The translations under genes and the position numbers were made by a program. Shown here one piece after another: positions 5,666-13,780 of a stretch of DNA of 13,874 nt. The notes beneath the pieces were generated by a model. It ran no database searches. It was not told the DNA's origin and saw nothing but the letters and a program-made list of their open reading frames with translations. The DNA comes from Lentisphaeria bacterium. GTDB lineage: Bacteria; Verrucomicrobiota; Lentisphaeria; Victivallales; UBA1829. Numbering within the stretch: position 1 is the first letter of the stretch; every line of letters begins with the position of its first letter. Where the stretch lies: positions 1 to 13,874 of the forward strand of contig JAFVRL010000301.1 in assembly GCA_017504325.1 (NCBI GenBank), in the 5' to 3' direction.

Positions 5666-6433
5666 GTGGTGAAAAAAGATATTTCCGTCACTTTGCAAAG
5701 CTGTCCGTCAAAGAAAAAAAAGACGGCGGGAAAAAAAATCGCAAAAACAAAAACTGATCTGCGGGAGCGTCTTGTTGAGATCTTCCGTCTTCTCCATGAA
5801 GAGTATGGACCGCAGAAATGTTTTCTCAATCACGATACCCCCTTTCAGCTTCTGGTCGCCACCATATTGTCTGCCCAATGCACAGATAAAACCGTCAATA
5901 TTGTGACGGAGGAATTGTTCCGTCACTTTTCCACACCGGAAGAATTTGCAGCAGGGGAATTAAGTGTACTTGAAACTCTTGTCCACAAATGCGGTTATTA
6001 CCGCGCAAAGGCCCGTCATATCAAAGAAGCCGCCATAAAAATCTGCAGTGATTTTGACGGAAAACTGCCTTCCACGATGGAAGAACTTGTTACATTGCCT
6101 GGAGTAGGGAGAAAGACCGCCAATGTGGTACTTGCTGATGCCTTCGGATTGCCCGGTTTACCGGTGGATACCCATGTGATACGGTTGAGCAATCTCATCG
6201 GACTGGTAAAAACAAAAGATCCGGTAAAGATCGAAGAGATTCTCTGTAATGCTTTTCCGGAGGAGCGGAAGGGGGAACTGGGGGAATTATCCCACCTCCT
6301 TATCATCCACGGCCGGAGCTGCTGTGCGGCGGGGCGTCCGGCATGTGAAAAATGTATCATTCAGAAGTTATGCAATACTCACCTTAACAGAGAACAGGAA
6401 AAAAAACATGTCACTCATACCGAAATTCCGTGA
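5666..6433 (+). CDS. nth: Endonuclease III
   Basis: A DNA glycosylase/AP lyase that removes oxidised pyrimidines. The helix-hairpin-helix-GPD core LPGVGRKTANVV (144-155) holds the catalytic lysine K150, and VDTHV holds D168. The 4Fe-4S loop has the exact C-x6-C-x2-C-x5-C spacing (C220, C227, C230, C236). LLVATILSAQCTDKTVN matches the substrate-binding helix. At 255 residues it exceeds E. coli Nth (211) through a lysine-rich N-terminal extension of about 30 residues (SCPSKKKKTAGKKIAKTK) and a short charged tail. Start: GTG at 5666 with GGGAG 6 nt upstream; a second GTG follows directly, and no in-frame ATG lies near the family's usual start. Its 3' end overlaps the next gene by 26 bp. Confidence 0.95.
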   Translation: MVKKDISVTLQSCPSKKKKTAGKKIAKTKTDLRERLVEIFRLLHEEYGPQKCFLNHDTPFQLLVATILSAQCTDKTVNIVTEELFRHFSTPEEFAAGELSVLETLVHKCGYYRAKARHIKEAAIKICSDFDGKLPSTMEELVTLPGVGRKTANVVLADAFGLPGLPVDTHVIRLSNLIGLVKTKDPVKIEEILCNAFPEERKGELGELSHLLIIHGRSCCAAGRPACEKCIIQKLCNTHLNREQEKKHVTHTEIP

Positions 6434-7148
6434 GATCAAAAAGTGGCCGGACTGGTTGTTTTATATTCCGGCAAAAATCATCATGCTTCTGCGTCACATC
6501 ATGCGTAACGAACTGATTGACCCGGAGGGGAGATTCGGTTCGGAGGCGGCTCCTGCAGTAGCGGTGATCTGGCACAACCGTCTGCTTTTCCTTGCGGTGA
6601 TGACCCCAAAATGGGAAAGGGAACATACTGCCGCTCTCATAAGTGCGTCAAGAGACGGTCAGTACATAACAGACATGTGTAAACAATGGGGGTTGGAGTC
6701 CATCCGCGGTTCCTCCTCCCGGAAAAATGTTCAGGTAATGGGAGAGGCGGTAGAATGTCTGAAACGGGGAAAATATGTGGCAATCACCCCGGATGGTCCC
6801 AGAGGCCCGCGTTATTCCATGAGCCGTGGGCCGGTACGTCTGGCAAGTGAGACCGGGGTAAAGATCTTTCCTGCCGCCATCAATTACTCCTCCTACTGGG
6901 AGTTGAAAAGCTGGGATAAGTTCCGGATCCCCAAACCCTGGGCAAAGATCACGCTCCATATAGGGGAATCTTTCCAAATACCGCCCAATATCACAGACGA
7001 AGAGGTGGATCAATGGCGGGAGATCCTGCGGAAAAAACTCAATGAGATCTCCCAGGTCACTCCGGAAATGGAGAAAGAAGCGGAACAGGATGCATTGGAG
7101 TATGCGGCAAGAAAAGCGGCAAAAAGGAATAAAGGGAAAATACAATGA
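6408..7148 (+). CDS. DUF374 lysophospholipid acyltransferase family protein
   Basis: A 246-residue member of the DUF374 (COG2121) acyltransferase-like family, related to the LPLAT/PlsC and LpxL fold, likely acting at the inner membrane on a lipid or lipid A-like acceptor. The H-x4-D-like block appears as AVIWHNRLLFL (H56), then ALISASRDGQYI, the family signature TPDGPRGP (127-134) and ASETGVKIFPAAINYS. A hydrophobic stretch near residues 14-30 suggests membrane contact. The ATG at 6408 was chosen because AGGA lies upstream and the family N-terminus starts here; it lies inside the end of nth. The last 30 residues are a charged, probably helical tail. Its neighbours psd and pssA support a lipid role. 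The acceptor is unknown. Confidence 0.85.
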   Translation: MSLIPKFREIKKWPDWLFYIPAKIIMLLRHIMRNELIDPEGRFGSEAAPAVAVIWHNRLLFLAVMTPKWEREHTAALISASRDGQYITDMCKQWGLESIRGSSSRKNVQVMGEAVECLKRGKYVAITPDGPRGPRYSMSRGPVRLASETGVKIFPAAINYSSYWELKSWDKFRIPKPWAKITLHIGESFQIPPNITDEEVDQWREILRKKLNEISQVTPEMEKEAEQDALEYAARKAAKRNKGKIQ

Positions 7149-8428
7149 AGATCGGTGTACTGTGTATAGGCGATGAACTGCTGAAAGGAGCAGTCATCAA
7201 TACAAATCTTGGATATATGGGATCAAAACTGCTTCAGGAGGGGATCTATCCTGCAATGGCTCTGGAGGTTCCGGACAGATCGGAAGATATGGTCAATGCC
7301 TTGAAGATCCTGATGAAAGAAACCGATTTTGTTCTTGTTTCCGGAGGACTCGGCCCTACTTCCGACGATCTCACCAAACCGGCAGTGGCGGAATTCCTCG
7401 GCAGAAAATTATACCGGAACAGTGAAGCGGTAAAGGCGATCACCGACCGCTGGGCAAGTATGAGAAGGGGAAGTGATCTTCCGCTGCATTTTCTCTCTCA
7501 GGCGGATATTCCGGAGGGAGCCGTTCTCATCCCCAACCATTACGGAACTGCTCCGGGGATCTATCTTGAACTTGGGGAAAAAGATCCCTTCCCCGGCAAA
7601 TATATCGTGATGATGCCCGGACCTCCCTCTGAACTGGATCCCATGTTCGATCATCAGGTCATGCCGCTTGTGAAAAAGGCACTGGACAGTAAGTTATACT
7701 CTTTTCTTTTCCATATTGCCGGTGTGGGGGAATCCAGAGTGGAAGAGAGGATGCAAAGGATCATTGCTTCCCTGCCTGCTCTTTCCGTTGCCTATTGTGC
7801 CGCACCTGAATTTGTAAAACTTTTTATCACTTCAGAATGTGAAAAGACCATTGAAAATGCTTCTCAAATGATCCGCAAGGAGTTTGAGAAGGAGTTATTG
7901 TCTGATAAGGCAAAAACGGTGGCGGAAGAGATCATTCTTCTTCTGAAGGAGAAAAACTGTACTCTTTCTCTTGCGGAATCCTGTACGGGGGGATTGATCT
8001 CCCAGCTTATTACCAATGTACCGGGAGCGTCGGAGGTCTATGAAGGCGGGATCGTAAGTTACGCCAATAAGGTGAAAGAGAATCTGCTGAAGGTGAAAAG
8101 TTCCACTCTTATGGAGCATGGTGCGGTAAGCAGTGAGTGTGCCGGAGAGATGCTGGAAGGGTTGAAAAAGGCTTTCGGGACATCCTGCGGTATTTCGGTT
8201 ACCGGGATCGCCGGACCCGGAGGCGGGACAGAGGAAAAGCCTGTGGGATTGGTCTATATCGGCGTATATTGCAAAGAAAATCTCCATGTGGGCAAATATC
8301 TTTTCCGGGGAAGCCGGGATCAGATCCGCGCCAGAAGTGCCGCTGTGGGATTGAACATTTTACGCTGTATGCTTAAAGGCTATGATGTAAAACATGCGGG
8401 AAGTATTTTTCTCTGTCCCCGTTCCTGA
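7145..8428 (+). CDS. cinA: CinA family nicotinamide mononucleotide deamidase-related protein
   Basis: A full-length two-domain CinA (427 residues). The N-terminal MoaB/MogA-like domain shows IGVLCIGDELLKG and LVSGGLGPTSDDLTKPAVAE (64-83); in studied members it hydrolyses ADP-ribose. The C-terminal PncC-like domain shows LSLAESCTGGLIS (274-286), EGGIVSYANKVK and VTGIAGPGGGTEEKPVG (352-368), which in relatives deamidates NMN in pyridine-nucleotide recycling. The historical competence/damage-inducible name does not prove a role in DNA uptake. The ATG overlaps the preceding stop by four bases (ATGA), so translation is coupled. It is the last gene of the plus-strand run; no convincing terminator was found in the 53 bp before the converging gene. 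Confidence 0.95.
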   Translation: MKIGVLCIGDELLKGAVINTNLGYMGSKLLQEGIYPAMALEVPDRSEDMVNALKILMKETDFVLVSGGLGPTSDDLTKPAVAEFLGRKLYRNSEAVKAITDRWASMRRGSDLPLHFLSQADIPEGAVLIPNHYGTAPGIYLELGEKDPFPGKYIVMMPGPPSELDPMFDHQVMPLVKKALDSKLYSFLFHIAGVGESRVEERMQRIIASLPALSVAYCAAPEFVKLFITSECEKTIENASQMIRKEFEKELLSDKAKTVAEEIILLLKEKNCTLSLAESCTGGLISQLITNVPGASEVYEGGIVSYANKVKENLLKVKSSTLMEHGAVSSECAGEMLEGLKKAFGTSCGISVTGIAGPGGGTEEKPVGLVYIGVYCKENLHVGKYLFRGSRDQIRARSAAVGLNILRCMLKGYDVKHAGSIFLCPRS

Positions 8429-8481
8429 TAAGAGAGTAAAGCAGAAAAGGTAAAAGAGAACGGTTACGGCAAAAAGTTTTT

Positions 8482-8871
8482 TCAAGGAATATTTCTGTTA
8501 CGCAATGAGGGGGCATTTTCCAGCAGGATCCCTACTTGTGGATTGCGTGAGGCTATACGCTTTATAAAACGGTTGATGCTTGCCAATCCGATATGTAAAG
8601 AAGAAGCGATCTGCCGGTAACTCATCCCTTTAAGCCGCATCCGCAGGATCTTCAACTCCTTCCGGGAATGAACAAGAGCAAGCACTCTATCCATCGTGTC
8701 AAGGAAAAAAAACGCATCAGAAAATGTATGGGGTATTTCCTCTTTTTCCGGCAATGAAGACAAATCTTCCTCTTTTTCATCAAAATAGATTTCCGGTTCC
8801 ACTGCCAAATCCGGACCCGCCGGTGTATAACACTGTACATATTGTTCTTCATGTGATGTACTGTATTTCAT
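8482..8871 (-). CDS. Small helix-turn-helix protein of unknown role
   Basis: A 129-residue acidic protein that I do not recognise as a named family. The N-terminal half is polar and acidic (DEKEEDLSSLPEKEE) and looks flexible. Residues about 72-106 form a likely helix-turn-helix of the sigma-70 region 4/LuxR type: ELKILRMRLKGMSYRQIASS followed by LHIGLASINRFIKRI, where the second helix would read DNA. AGGGGA stands about 7 nt before the ATG at 8871, supporting translation. It begins 63 bp after the terminator of the sugar operon and converges on cinA, so it is a single-gene unit. TTGACG at 8914-8909 could be a -35, but no good -10 follows. It could be a small regulator or an anti-sigma/sigma-like relic. 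Confidence 0.65.
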   Translation of the reverse strand: MKYSTSHEEQYVQCYTPAGPDLAVEPEIYFDEKEEDLSSLPEKEEIPHTFSDAFFFLDTMDRVLALVHSRKELKILRMRLKGMSYRQIASSLHIGLASINRFIKRIASRNPQVGILLENAPSLRNRNIP

Positions 8872-8934
8872 TCCGTATCCCCTGTTTTTCTTTTTGAAAT
8901 ACAGAAAGCGTCAAATACATTCATGTACCGGCAC

Positions 8935-8967
8935 AAAAAACCCCCCGGAGGAGTCCGCTGCGGGGGG
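8935..8967 (-). terminator. Intrinsic terminator of the SGNH-ROK-yifB-mutase run
   Basis: On the minus strand CCCCCCG and CGGGGGG pair around a 13-base loop (8967-8941) and are followed at once by TTTTTT (8940-8935). It starts 24 bp after the mutase stop and is one of the two strongest terminators in the window. Confidence 0.92.
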
Positions 8968-8991
8968 AATGAAAAATCCGGTAAAGAAGAC

Positions 8992-10308
8992 TCAGGAACG
9001 GATCAACGCAAGAGCCTCGTCCCGTTTCTCTTCCATGAGATCTTTACTGTCCGCTTCCACAATGAGACGGATAAGGGGTTCCGTATTGGAGGAACGCACA
9101 TTCAGCCACCAGGAGGGATATTCGGAAGAGATCCCGTCCAGTTCAAAGATATTGCCGTCAGCATATTTTTCCCGGATGCGGGCAAGAACAGCAGAAGTAT
9201 CTGCCACTTTGGAATTGATCTCCCCACTGGAAAAATATTTCCGCAGAGGAGCAACAAGCTCACTCACAGGCTTGTTTTTTGCACAAATAAGATTGGCAAG
9301 TTTGATAATGGCAAGTCCCTGGGATTCCGCTACAAAATTTTCTTTGAAATAGTAATGTCCGGAAAGTTCCCCGGCAAAAACAGCCCCGGTCTCCCGCATC
9401 TGTGCTTTGATGAAAGCATGTCCCACTCTGGACATGACTGCCTTTCCGCCGTTTGCTTCAATGCACTCCCTGACCGCTCTGCTGCTGCGTAAGTCATACA
9501 TGATGGTGGCAGGTCCGGCAGAGAGGATATCCTGGGCAATAAGGGCGGTAAAAAGATCCATGGGGATGATTTCCCCTTTATCATCAATAAATCCGCAGCG
9601 GTCGGCATCTCCGTCGAGGGCGGCTCCGAAATCAGCTCCCACTTCTTTTACTTTAGCACAGATGGCATCCAATGTATCGGTTTTCAAGGGGTTGGCTTCG
9701 TGATTGGGGAATGTGCCATCCAGTTCTTTGTAAAGGGGGATCACATCAAAATACTGTTCAATACCTTTGATCTCGTAAGATCCCATGGCATTGGCATAAT
9801 CCACCACGACTTTGAGTTTTCTGTCCATTTTTGCAAAAGACCGGAGGAAAGAAGCATATTCATCTGCAATATTATAAGAAAGGATCTTTCCTTTTGTTTC
9901 TGCCGCAGGCCATTTGTCTTCCGCCACCATTTTTTCAATATCAGCGATCCCGGAATTACCGCCGATGGGAACAGCCTCTCTGCGGCAGAGTTTAAACCCG
10001 TTCCATTCACCGGGATTATGGGAAGCAGTGATCATAACACTTCCGTCTGCCTGAAGTTTTCCATTGGCATGATAGGACTGGGGTGTGGAACAGAGTCCCA
10101 GATCGATCACATCCGCCCCCTGTTCCGTGATCCCTTTGGCAAGAGCTTCAAAAAGAGGAAGGGAATGGGGACGCATATCCCTGCCCACTACGATTTTTTT
10201 TGCTTTAAGAAAGACGGTCAGAGCGCGCCCGATCTTTTCCGCAACAGATGTATTGAGTTGAGTGGGATAGATACCCCGGATGTCATAAGCCTTGAATATT
10301 CCAGCCAT
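8992..10308 (-). CDS. Phosphoglucomutase/phosphomannomutase
   Basis: A 438-residue alpha-D-phosphohexomutase that moves phosphate between the 6- and 1-positions of hexose. All four active-site loops are visible: catalytic phosphoserine loop MITASHNPGEWNGFK (S96), metal loop LDGDADRCGFID (232-237), sugar-binding GELSGHYYF (313-321) and phosphate-binding RSSNTEPLIRL (405-415). The N-terminal FKAYDIRG is typical of the bacterial ManB/AlgC-like subgroup. The start at 10308 was preferred to an in-frame ATG nine codons earlier because AGGAGG sits 5 nt before it and MAGIFKAYDIRG is the family start. It lies 23 bp after yifB and is the last gene before the terminator. Glucose versus mannose preference cannot be read reliably; the ROK kinase upstream could provide its hexose-6-phosphate substrate. 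Confidence 0.94.
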   Translation of the reverse strand: MAGIFKAYDIRGIYPTQLNTSVAEKIGRALTVFLKAKKIVVGRDMRPHSLPLFEALAKGITEQGADVIDLGLCSTPQSYHANGKLQADGSVMITASHNPGEWNGFKLCRREAVPIGGNSGIADIEKMVAEDKWPAAETKGKILSYNIADEYASFLRSFAKMDRKLKVVVDYANAMGSYEIKGIEQYFDVIPLYKELDGTFPNHEANPLKTDTLDAICAKVKEVGADFGAALDGDADRCGFIDDKGEIIPMDLFTALIAQDILSAGPATIMYDLRSSRAVRECIEANGGKAVMSRVGHAFIKAQMRETGAVFAGELSGHYYFKENFVAESQGLAIIKLANLICAKNKPVSELVAPLRKYFSSGEINSKVADTSAVLARIREKYADGNIFELDGISSEYPSWWLNVRSSNTEPLIRLIVEADSKDLMEEKRDEALALIRS

Positions 10309-10331
10309 TTTTCCCTCCTTTGCTGTTTTTG

Positions 10332-11873
10332 TCAAGCAGTTCTTCTATCCTGTGAACGGTAGGAGATCGCTTCAAAAATATGTTGTTTGGTAATATTTTC
10401 ACTTCCGGCAAGATCGGCAATGGTACGGGAGACCCGCAGGATCCTGTCGTATGCTCTTGCACTCAAGCCGAATTCCCTTATGGCATGACGCAATAAAGTT
10501 TCCGTTGTTCCGTCCAGCTGACAGTATCTGGCGATCTGGGCGGATTCCATCATTCCGTTGCAGAAAGTACCGGATCCCCGGTATCTGGCAAGCTGAATTT
10601 CCCTTGCAGCAATGACTCTCTGCCGGATACTGCTGCTGGATTCCGCTGTATTTTTCTGCACAAGTTCCTCTTCGGAAAGAGCCGCCACCTCCACATGGAT
10701 ATCGATCCTGTCCAGAAGCGGTCCGGAGATCTTGGAACGGTAGGAACGCACCTGCATGGGTTTGCATCTGCAGGGATGCAGTTTATCCCCCAGATGTCCG
10801 CAGGGACAGGGGTTCATAGCAGCAATAAGCACAAATCTGGAGGGAAAATCACAACTGCCGGCTGCACGGGAGATCGTCACATTTCCGCTTTCAATGGGCT
10901 GACGCAATACTTCCAGAGTCGTCCTTTTGAATTCCGGCAGTTCATCCAGAAAAAGAACACCGTTATGCGCAAGGCTGATCTCACCGGGACCGGGATTGCT
11001 GCCGCCGCCGATAAGTCCGGCATCGCTTACTGTGTGATGGGGTGCCCGGAAGGGGCGTGTACGCATCAGGGGACGGTGAGAGGAAAGAAGTCCCAGAAGA
11101 CTGTAAATACGGCTGGTCTCCAGAGTCTCTTTTTCGGACATGGGCGGCAGGATCCCCGGCAAACGCTTCGCCAGCATGGATTTTCCCGATCCGGGAGGAC
11201 CGGAAAATAATACATTATGTCCCCCTGCCGCAGCAATTTCCAATGCCCGCTTTGCCGCAAACTGTCCCTTTACATCCGCAAAATCCGGCATCCCCGCCCA
11301 ATCCGGCTCTCCGAAAAGTGTATCTGCGGCACTTGCAGGCACCGGAGCCATTTTGCCGTTGAGAGCAGCTGCAGCTTCCGGAAGAGAAGAAACGGGATAT
11401 ACATTTCTGGAAGCTGCCGCCAGAATCGCTTCCTGCATATTGCCCGCAGGAACTATAAGATTTTTGATCCGGGGAAGTTCCCGGGCAAGCAGAGCTATGG
11501 AGACAACTCCTTTTACCGGACGCACTGTTCCATCCAGAGCAAGTTCGCCAATCACAAGTGTTTCGGAAAGTGCCTTGCGGTCGACCCCGTCAAGAGCCGC
11601 TACAAGTCCAAGAGCAATGGGCAGATCAAAAGATGCTCCCTCTTTGCGGATATCCGCCGGAGCAAGGTTTACAAGGGTATTGCCCTGGGGATGCTGATAA
11701 TTGCAGGAATACAAAGCTGACCGTATTCTTTCCCGGCTCTCCCGTACCGCCGCATCCGGCAACCCCACAATAGAAACCATGGACTGCTCCCCTCTTCCGG
11801 ATGCATTGACTTCCACATCCAGAAGAAGGGCCTCTATTCCGGTAAGTGCGGCTGAATACGTTCTTGTAAGCAT
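10332..11873 (-). CDS. yifB: YifB family Mg chelatase-like AAA ATPase (ComM-like)
   Basis: A 513-residue protein of the YifB/ComM family. An N-terminal Lon-like ChlI domain (about 20-140: VNASGRGEQSMVSIVGLPD, GASFDLPIALGL) precedes the AAA+ domain with Walker A GPPGSGKS (225-232), Walker B VLFLDE (306-311) and a cysteine cluster NPCPCGHLGDKLHPCRC (354-370). The C-terminal Mg-chelatase domain has LSARAYDRILRVSRTIADL. Vibrio ComM is a hexameric helicase that promotes branch migration during natural transformation; many non-competent bacteria also carry it, so that role is possible, not shown. MLTRTYSAAL at 11873 matches the family start better than an upstream in-frame ATG inside the ROK gene. 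It sits 13 bp after the ROK stop, between sugar genes, an odd location. Confidence 0.95.
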   Translation of the reverse strand: MLTRTYSAALTGIEALLLDVEVNASGRGEQSMVSIVGLPDAAVRESRERIRSALYSCNYQHPQGNTLVNLAPADIRKEGASFDLPIALGLVAALDGVDRKALSETLVIGELALDGTVRPVKGVVSIALLARELPRIKNLIVPAGNMQEAILAAASRNVYPVSSLPEAAAALNGKMAPVPASAADTLFGEPDWAGMPDFADVKGQFAAKRALEIAAAGGHNVLFSGPPGSGKSMLAKRLPGILPPMSEKETLETSRIYSLLGLLSSHRPLMRTRPFRAPHHTVSDAGLIGGGSNPGPGEISLAHNGVLFLDELPEFKRTTLEVLRQPIESGNVTISRAAGSCDFPSRFVLIAAMNPCPCGHLGDKLHPCRCKPMQVRSYRSKISGPLLDRIDIHVEVAALSEEELVQKNTAESSSSIRQRVIAAREIQLARYRGSGTFCNGMMESAQIARYCQLDGTTETLLRHAIREFGLSARAYDRILRVSRTIADLAGSENITKQHIFEAISYRSQDRRTA

Positions 11874-11886
11874 GTCCGTTCCCTGT

Positions 11887-12873
11887 TTATTCCGCACGTT
11901 TTCCCAGAAGGAAGTACATGGCGGCAGCAACACCCGCATAGTAGCCCACATCCCTTCTCAATTCGCTGGAAACGATCTCACAGGCGTCGATCATCTCTTT
12001 CCACGCAAAACGGGGCAGGTATTTTTTGATGGGATCTGTATAAAGATCCCCGACCGCCCACGCAAGAGTACCCAGAATCAGCCGTTCCGGATTGAAGGTA
12101 TTGAGCAATATACCGAACGCCTGTGCATTACGCATACTCATTTCTTCCCAGATCTCCAATGCAAGAGGATCATTGGCACGCACAGCTTTTTCCAGGGCAA
12201 GCATATCAATATCCTCTACTTTCCCTCCGGCAAACTGCACAATGGGATGATCCTTTTTGTCTTTCAGAAGATTTTGCAGATAAAGGGCAATACTTCTTCC
12301 GCCGCAGTAAGCTTCATAACAGCCCTTGTGACCGCAGCCGCAAACTCTTTCAGAATTCATCTCAATGGGAGTGTGTCCGAATTCCCCGCCGAAGAAAGTT
12401 TTACCCCGGATCAGGGTATTACCGGCAACGATACCGGCTCCGATACCGGTACTCATGGTAAGGTAGATAAAATCTGTTTTGCCTTTCCCTGCTCCGAAGA
12501 ACCATTCGGCAAGGGCGGCGGAATTGGCATCATTTTCAAAACATCCGGGAATCTGCAAAGCATTCTGCAAATATCCCTGAATGGGAACATTATGCCACTT
12601 TTTATTGTTGGGGGGATCCAGCAGGATCCCATTGGGAATATCCGCAGGACCGGGAGCGGAAATACCGAATCCGGCAAGATCAGATACTTTCAGATTTTTT
12701 TCTTCCGCCAGTTCTTTTCCCATCTGTGCCAGCAGAGGCAGGATCACATCCGGATCCGTATCCTTGTTTTCCACCCGTTTTTTTCCCAGAAGCTGTCCGG
12801 ATGCTGTTGCAAGTCCGATACCGATTTTTGTTCCCCCTATATCATACCCCAGAATATATTTTTCTTTGCCCAT
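11887..12873 (-). CDS. ROK family sugar kinase
   Basis: A 328-residue cytosolic ROK kinase, probably phosphorylating glucose or a related hexose with ATP. The phosphate-binding loop ILGYDIGGTKIGIGLA is at the N-terminus, the catalytic ENDANSAALAE (N114, D115) mid-protein, then GGEFGHTPI (162-170) with the sugar- and zinc-contacting acid and histidine H167, and the zinc signature CGCGHKGCYEAY (178-189). There is no N-terminal DNA-binding domain, so it is an enzyme, not a NagC/XylR-type repressor. The start at 12873 was chosen over an ATG 20 codons upstream because it gives the family N-terminus and AGGAAAG lies 10 nt before it. It lies 19 bp after the SGNH gene. ROK enzymes include glucokinases, fructokinases and N-acetylmannosamine kinases; the sugar cannot be fixed from sequence alone. 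Confidence 0.92.
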   Translation of the reverse strand: MGKEKYILGYDIGGTKIGIGLATASGQLLGKKRVENKDTDPDVILPLLAQMGKELAEEKNLKVSDLAGFGISAPGPADIPNGILLDPPNNKKWHNVPIQGYLQNALQIPGCFENDANSAALAEWFFGAGKGKTDFIYLTMSTGIGAGIVAGNTLIRGKTFFGGEFGHTPIEMNSERVCGCGHKGCYEAYCGGRSIALYLQNLLKDKKDHPIVQFAGGKVEDIDMLALEKAVRANDPLALEIWEEMSMRNAQAFGILLNTFNPERLILGTLAWAVGDLYTDPIKKYLPRFAWKEMIDACEIVSSELRRDVGYYAGVAAAMYFLLGKRAE

Positions 12874-12892
12874 GGTATTCAGTCTTTCCTGT

Positions 12893-13726
12893 TTATTTTG
12901 CTTCTGTGATAAGTGTTGTGAGATATTTTTCAATACTCATGCCTTTTTCATTTGCTTCTTTGTTCAAGCGCATTTCCTGCTCAAAATTCAAAAGAACATT
13001 CATCCGGGAGGCTGTATATTTTTTCTCCCAGTCTTTACGGTATTGCTGTACTTTTGCAGCAGGAACGCCGAAAGTTTCAAGGATGACAGATGCCATCATC
13101 ATGTGACCTCTGCCGTTCATATGGACACCGTCATAAGTAAGTTTGTTTCCTTTGATGCAGGAAAGTTCTTTGCTGGAAACTTCCTCCTGCATTTTGGCAT
13201 TGATATCCGCAAGCAGACAATTTTTGTCTTTGGCAAGGGTACGGAGAAAATCATTATATTCCTTCAAAGTGGTATTCAGTTTGTTATTGGCATCTTCCCG
13301 GATCATGGAAGAGGTCATGATCACTACTTTGATCCCCGCCTTCTGCGCTTTTTCCACGATCTCTGTAATATTCTTTTTGTAATCAGGAAGAGAGACACCC
13401 CGTTTACCATGCCATACATCATTCACTCCGCAGGAAAGAAGCATCCATTGGGGATTTTTCTTTATGACATCCTTATCCACTCTGGCAAGCATCTGGGTGC
13501 TTTTGTGACCGCTGATCCCGGCAGGAACACATTCCGCTTTCACCCCGGAACGCGCCAGACCGTCGATCACAAGGTGCAGATACCCCATGTAGGGAGTTTT
13601 ATTCTTTCCCAGCTGGGTGATGGAATCACCGAGAAAGGCGATCTTTTCCCCGTTTTTAACAGCCACATCCGCAAAAAGAGAAAGGGCGGCAAGAAGTACA
13701 ACCGGCATTAAAAATACTTTTTTCAT
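12893..13726 (-). CDS. Secreted SGNH/GDSL-type esterase
   Basis: A 277-residue SGNH hydrolase, a serine esterase fold that removes acyl groups, often acetyl from carbohydrates. The N-terminus MKKVFLMPVVLLAALSLFAD is a signal peptide without a lipobox cysteine, so export to periplasm or outside is expected. Block I is IAFLGDSITQLG (catalytic S35), block II the glycine in AGISGHKS, block III LSCGVNDVW (N102), and block V YDGVHMNGRGH (D199, H202). The C-terminal about 60 residues after the catalytic histidine are charged and helical. GTGAGG lies 6 nt before the ATG. It opens a run with a sugar kinase and a hexose mutase, suggesting deacetylation of a glycan; this is inference. Substrate unknown, and arylesterase or lysophospholipase activity is not excluded. 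Confidence 0.9.
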   Translation of the reverse strand: MKKVFLMPVVLLAALSLFADVAVKNGEKIAFLGDSITQLGKNKTPYMGYLHLVIDGLARSGVKAECVPAGISGHKSTQMLARVDKDVIKKNPQWMLLSCGVNDVWHGKRGVSLPDYKKNITEIVEKAQKAGIKVVIMTSSMIREDANNKLNTTLKEYNDFLRTLAKDKNCLLADINAKMQEEVSSKELSCIKGNKLTYDGVHMNGRGHMMMASVILETFGVPAAKVQQYRKDWEKKYTASRMNVLLNFEQEMRLNKEANEKGMSIEKYLTTLITEAK

Positions 13727-13735
13727 TTTTTCCTC

Positions 13736-13745
13736 ACATTAATGT
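13736..13745 (-). promoter_or_regulatory. Short palindrome in the SGNH leader
   Basis: ACATTAATGT is a perfect 10-base palindrome 10 bp upstream of the SGNH start, just before the ribosome binding site. It could be part of an operator or of a small RNA structure near the RBS, but a palindrome of this size is easily met by chance. Confidence 0.2.
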
Positions 13746-13750
13746 TAGTA

Positions 13751-13779
13751 AATAAAAAATGCCCCCGGAAAGAGGGCAT
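13751..13779 (-). terminator. Intrinsic terminator of the gene ending at 13813
   Basis: On the minus strand ATGCCCTC (13779-13772) and GGGGGCAT (13766-13759) form an 8-pair stem with one G-U pair and a UUUCC loop, followed by TTTTTATTT (13758-13750). It lies 33 bp after the stop of the partial gene and 24 bp before the SGNH start. Confidence 0.9.
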
Positions 13780-13780
13780 G

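Noticed and set aside
7145..8428. Reading cinA as evidence for a natural-competence locus
   Set aside because: CinA is widespread in non-competent bacteria and its domains are nucleotide-processing enzymes; no comEA, comEC, comF or recA is adjacent.
8429..8481. Terminator between the converging cinA and HTH genes
   Set aside because: There is an AAAAAGTTTTTT run but no GC stem next to it; no hairpin with a U-tract can be drawn on either strand.
8909..8914. TTGACG upstream of the HTH gene (minus strand) as a -35 box
   Set aside because: At 16-18 bp spacing the -10 would read AGAAAA or GAAAAA, which is not a credible -10 box. Noted in the gene entry only.
11701..12909. Long plus-strand open frame (about 400 codons) opposite the ROK kinase; similar long frames opposite the SGNH (12581-13711) and mutase (9700-10362) genes
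   Set aside because: The minus-strand proteins have complete catalytic motifs and ribosome binding sites; the antisense products show no family features. The long open frames reflect codon choice on the real strand.
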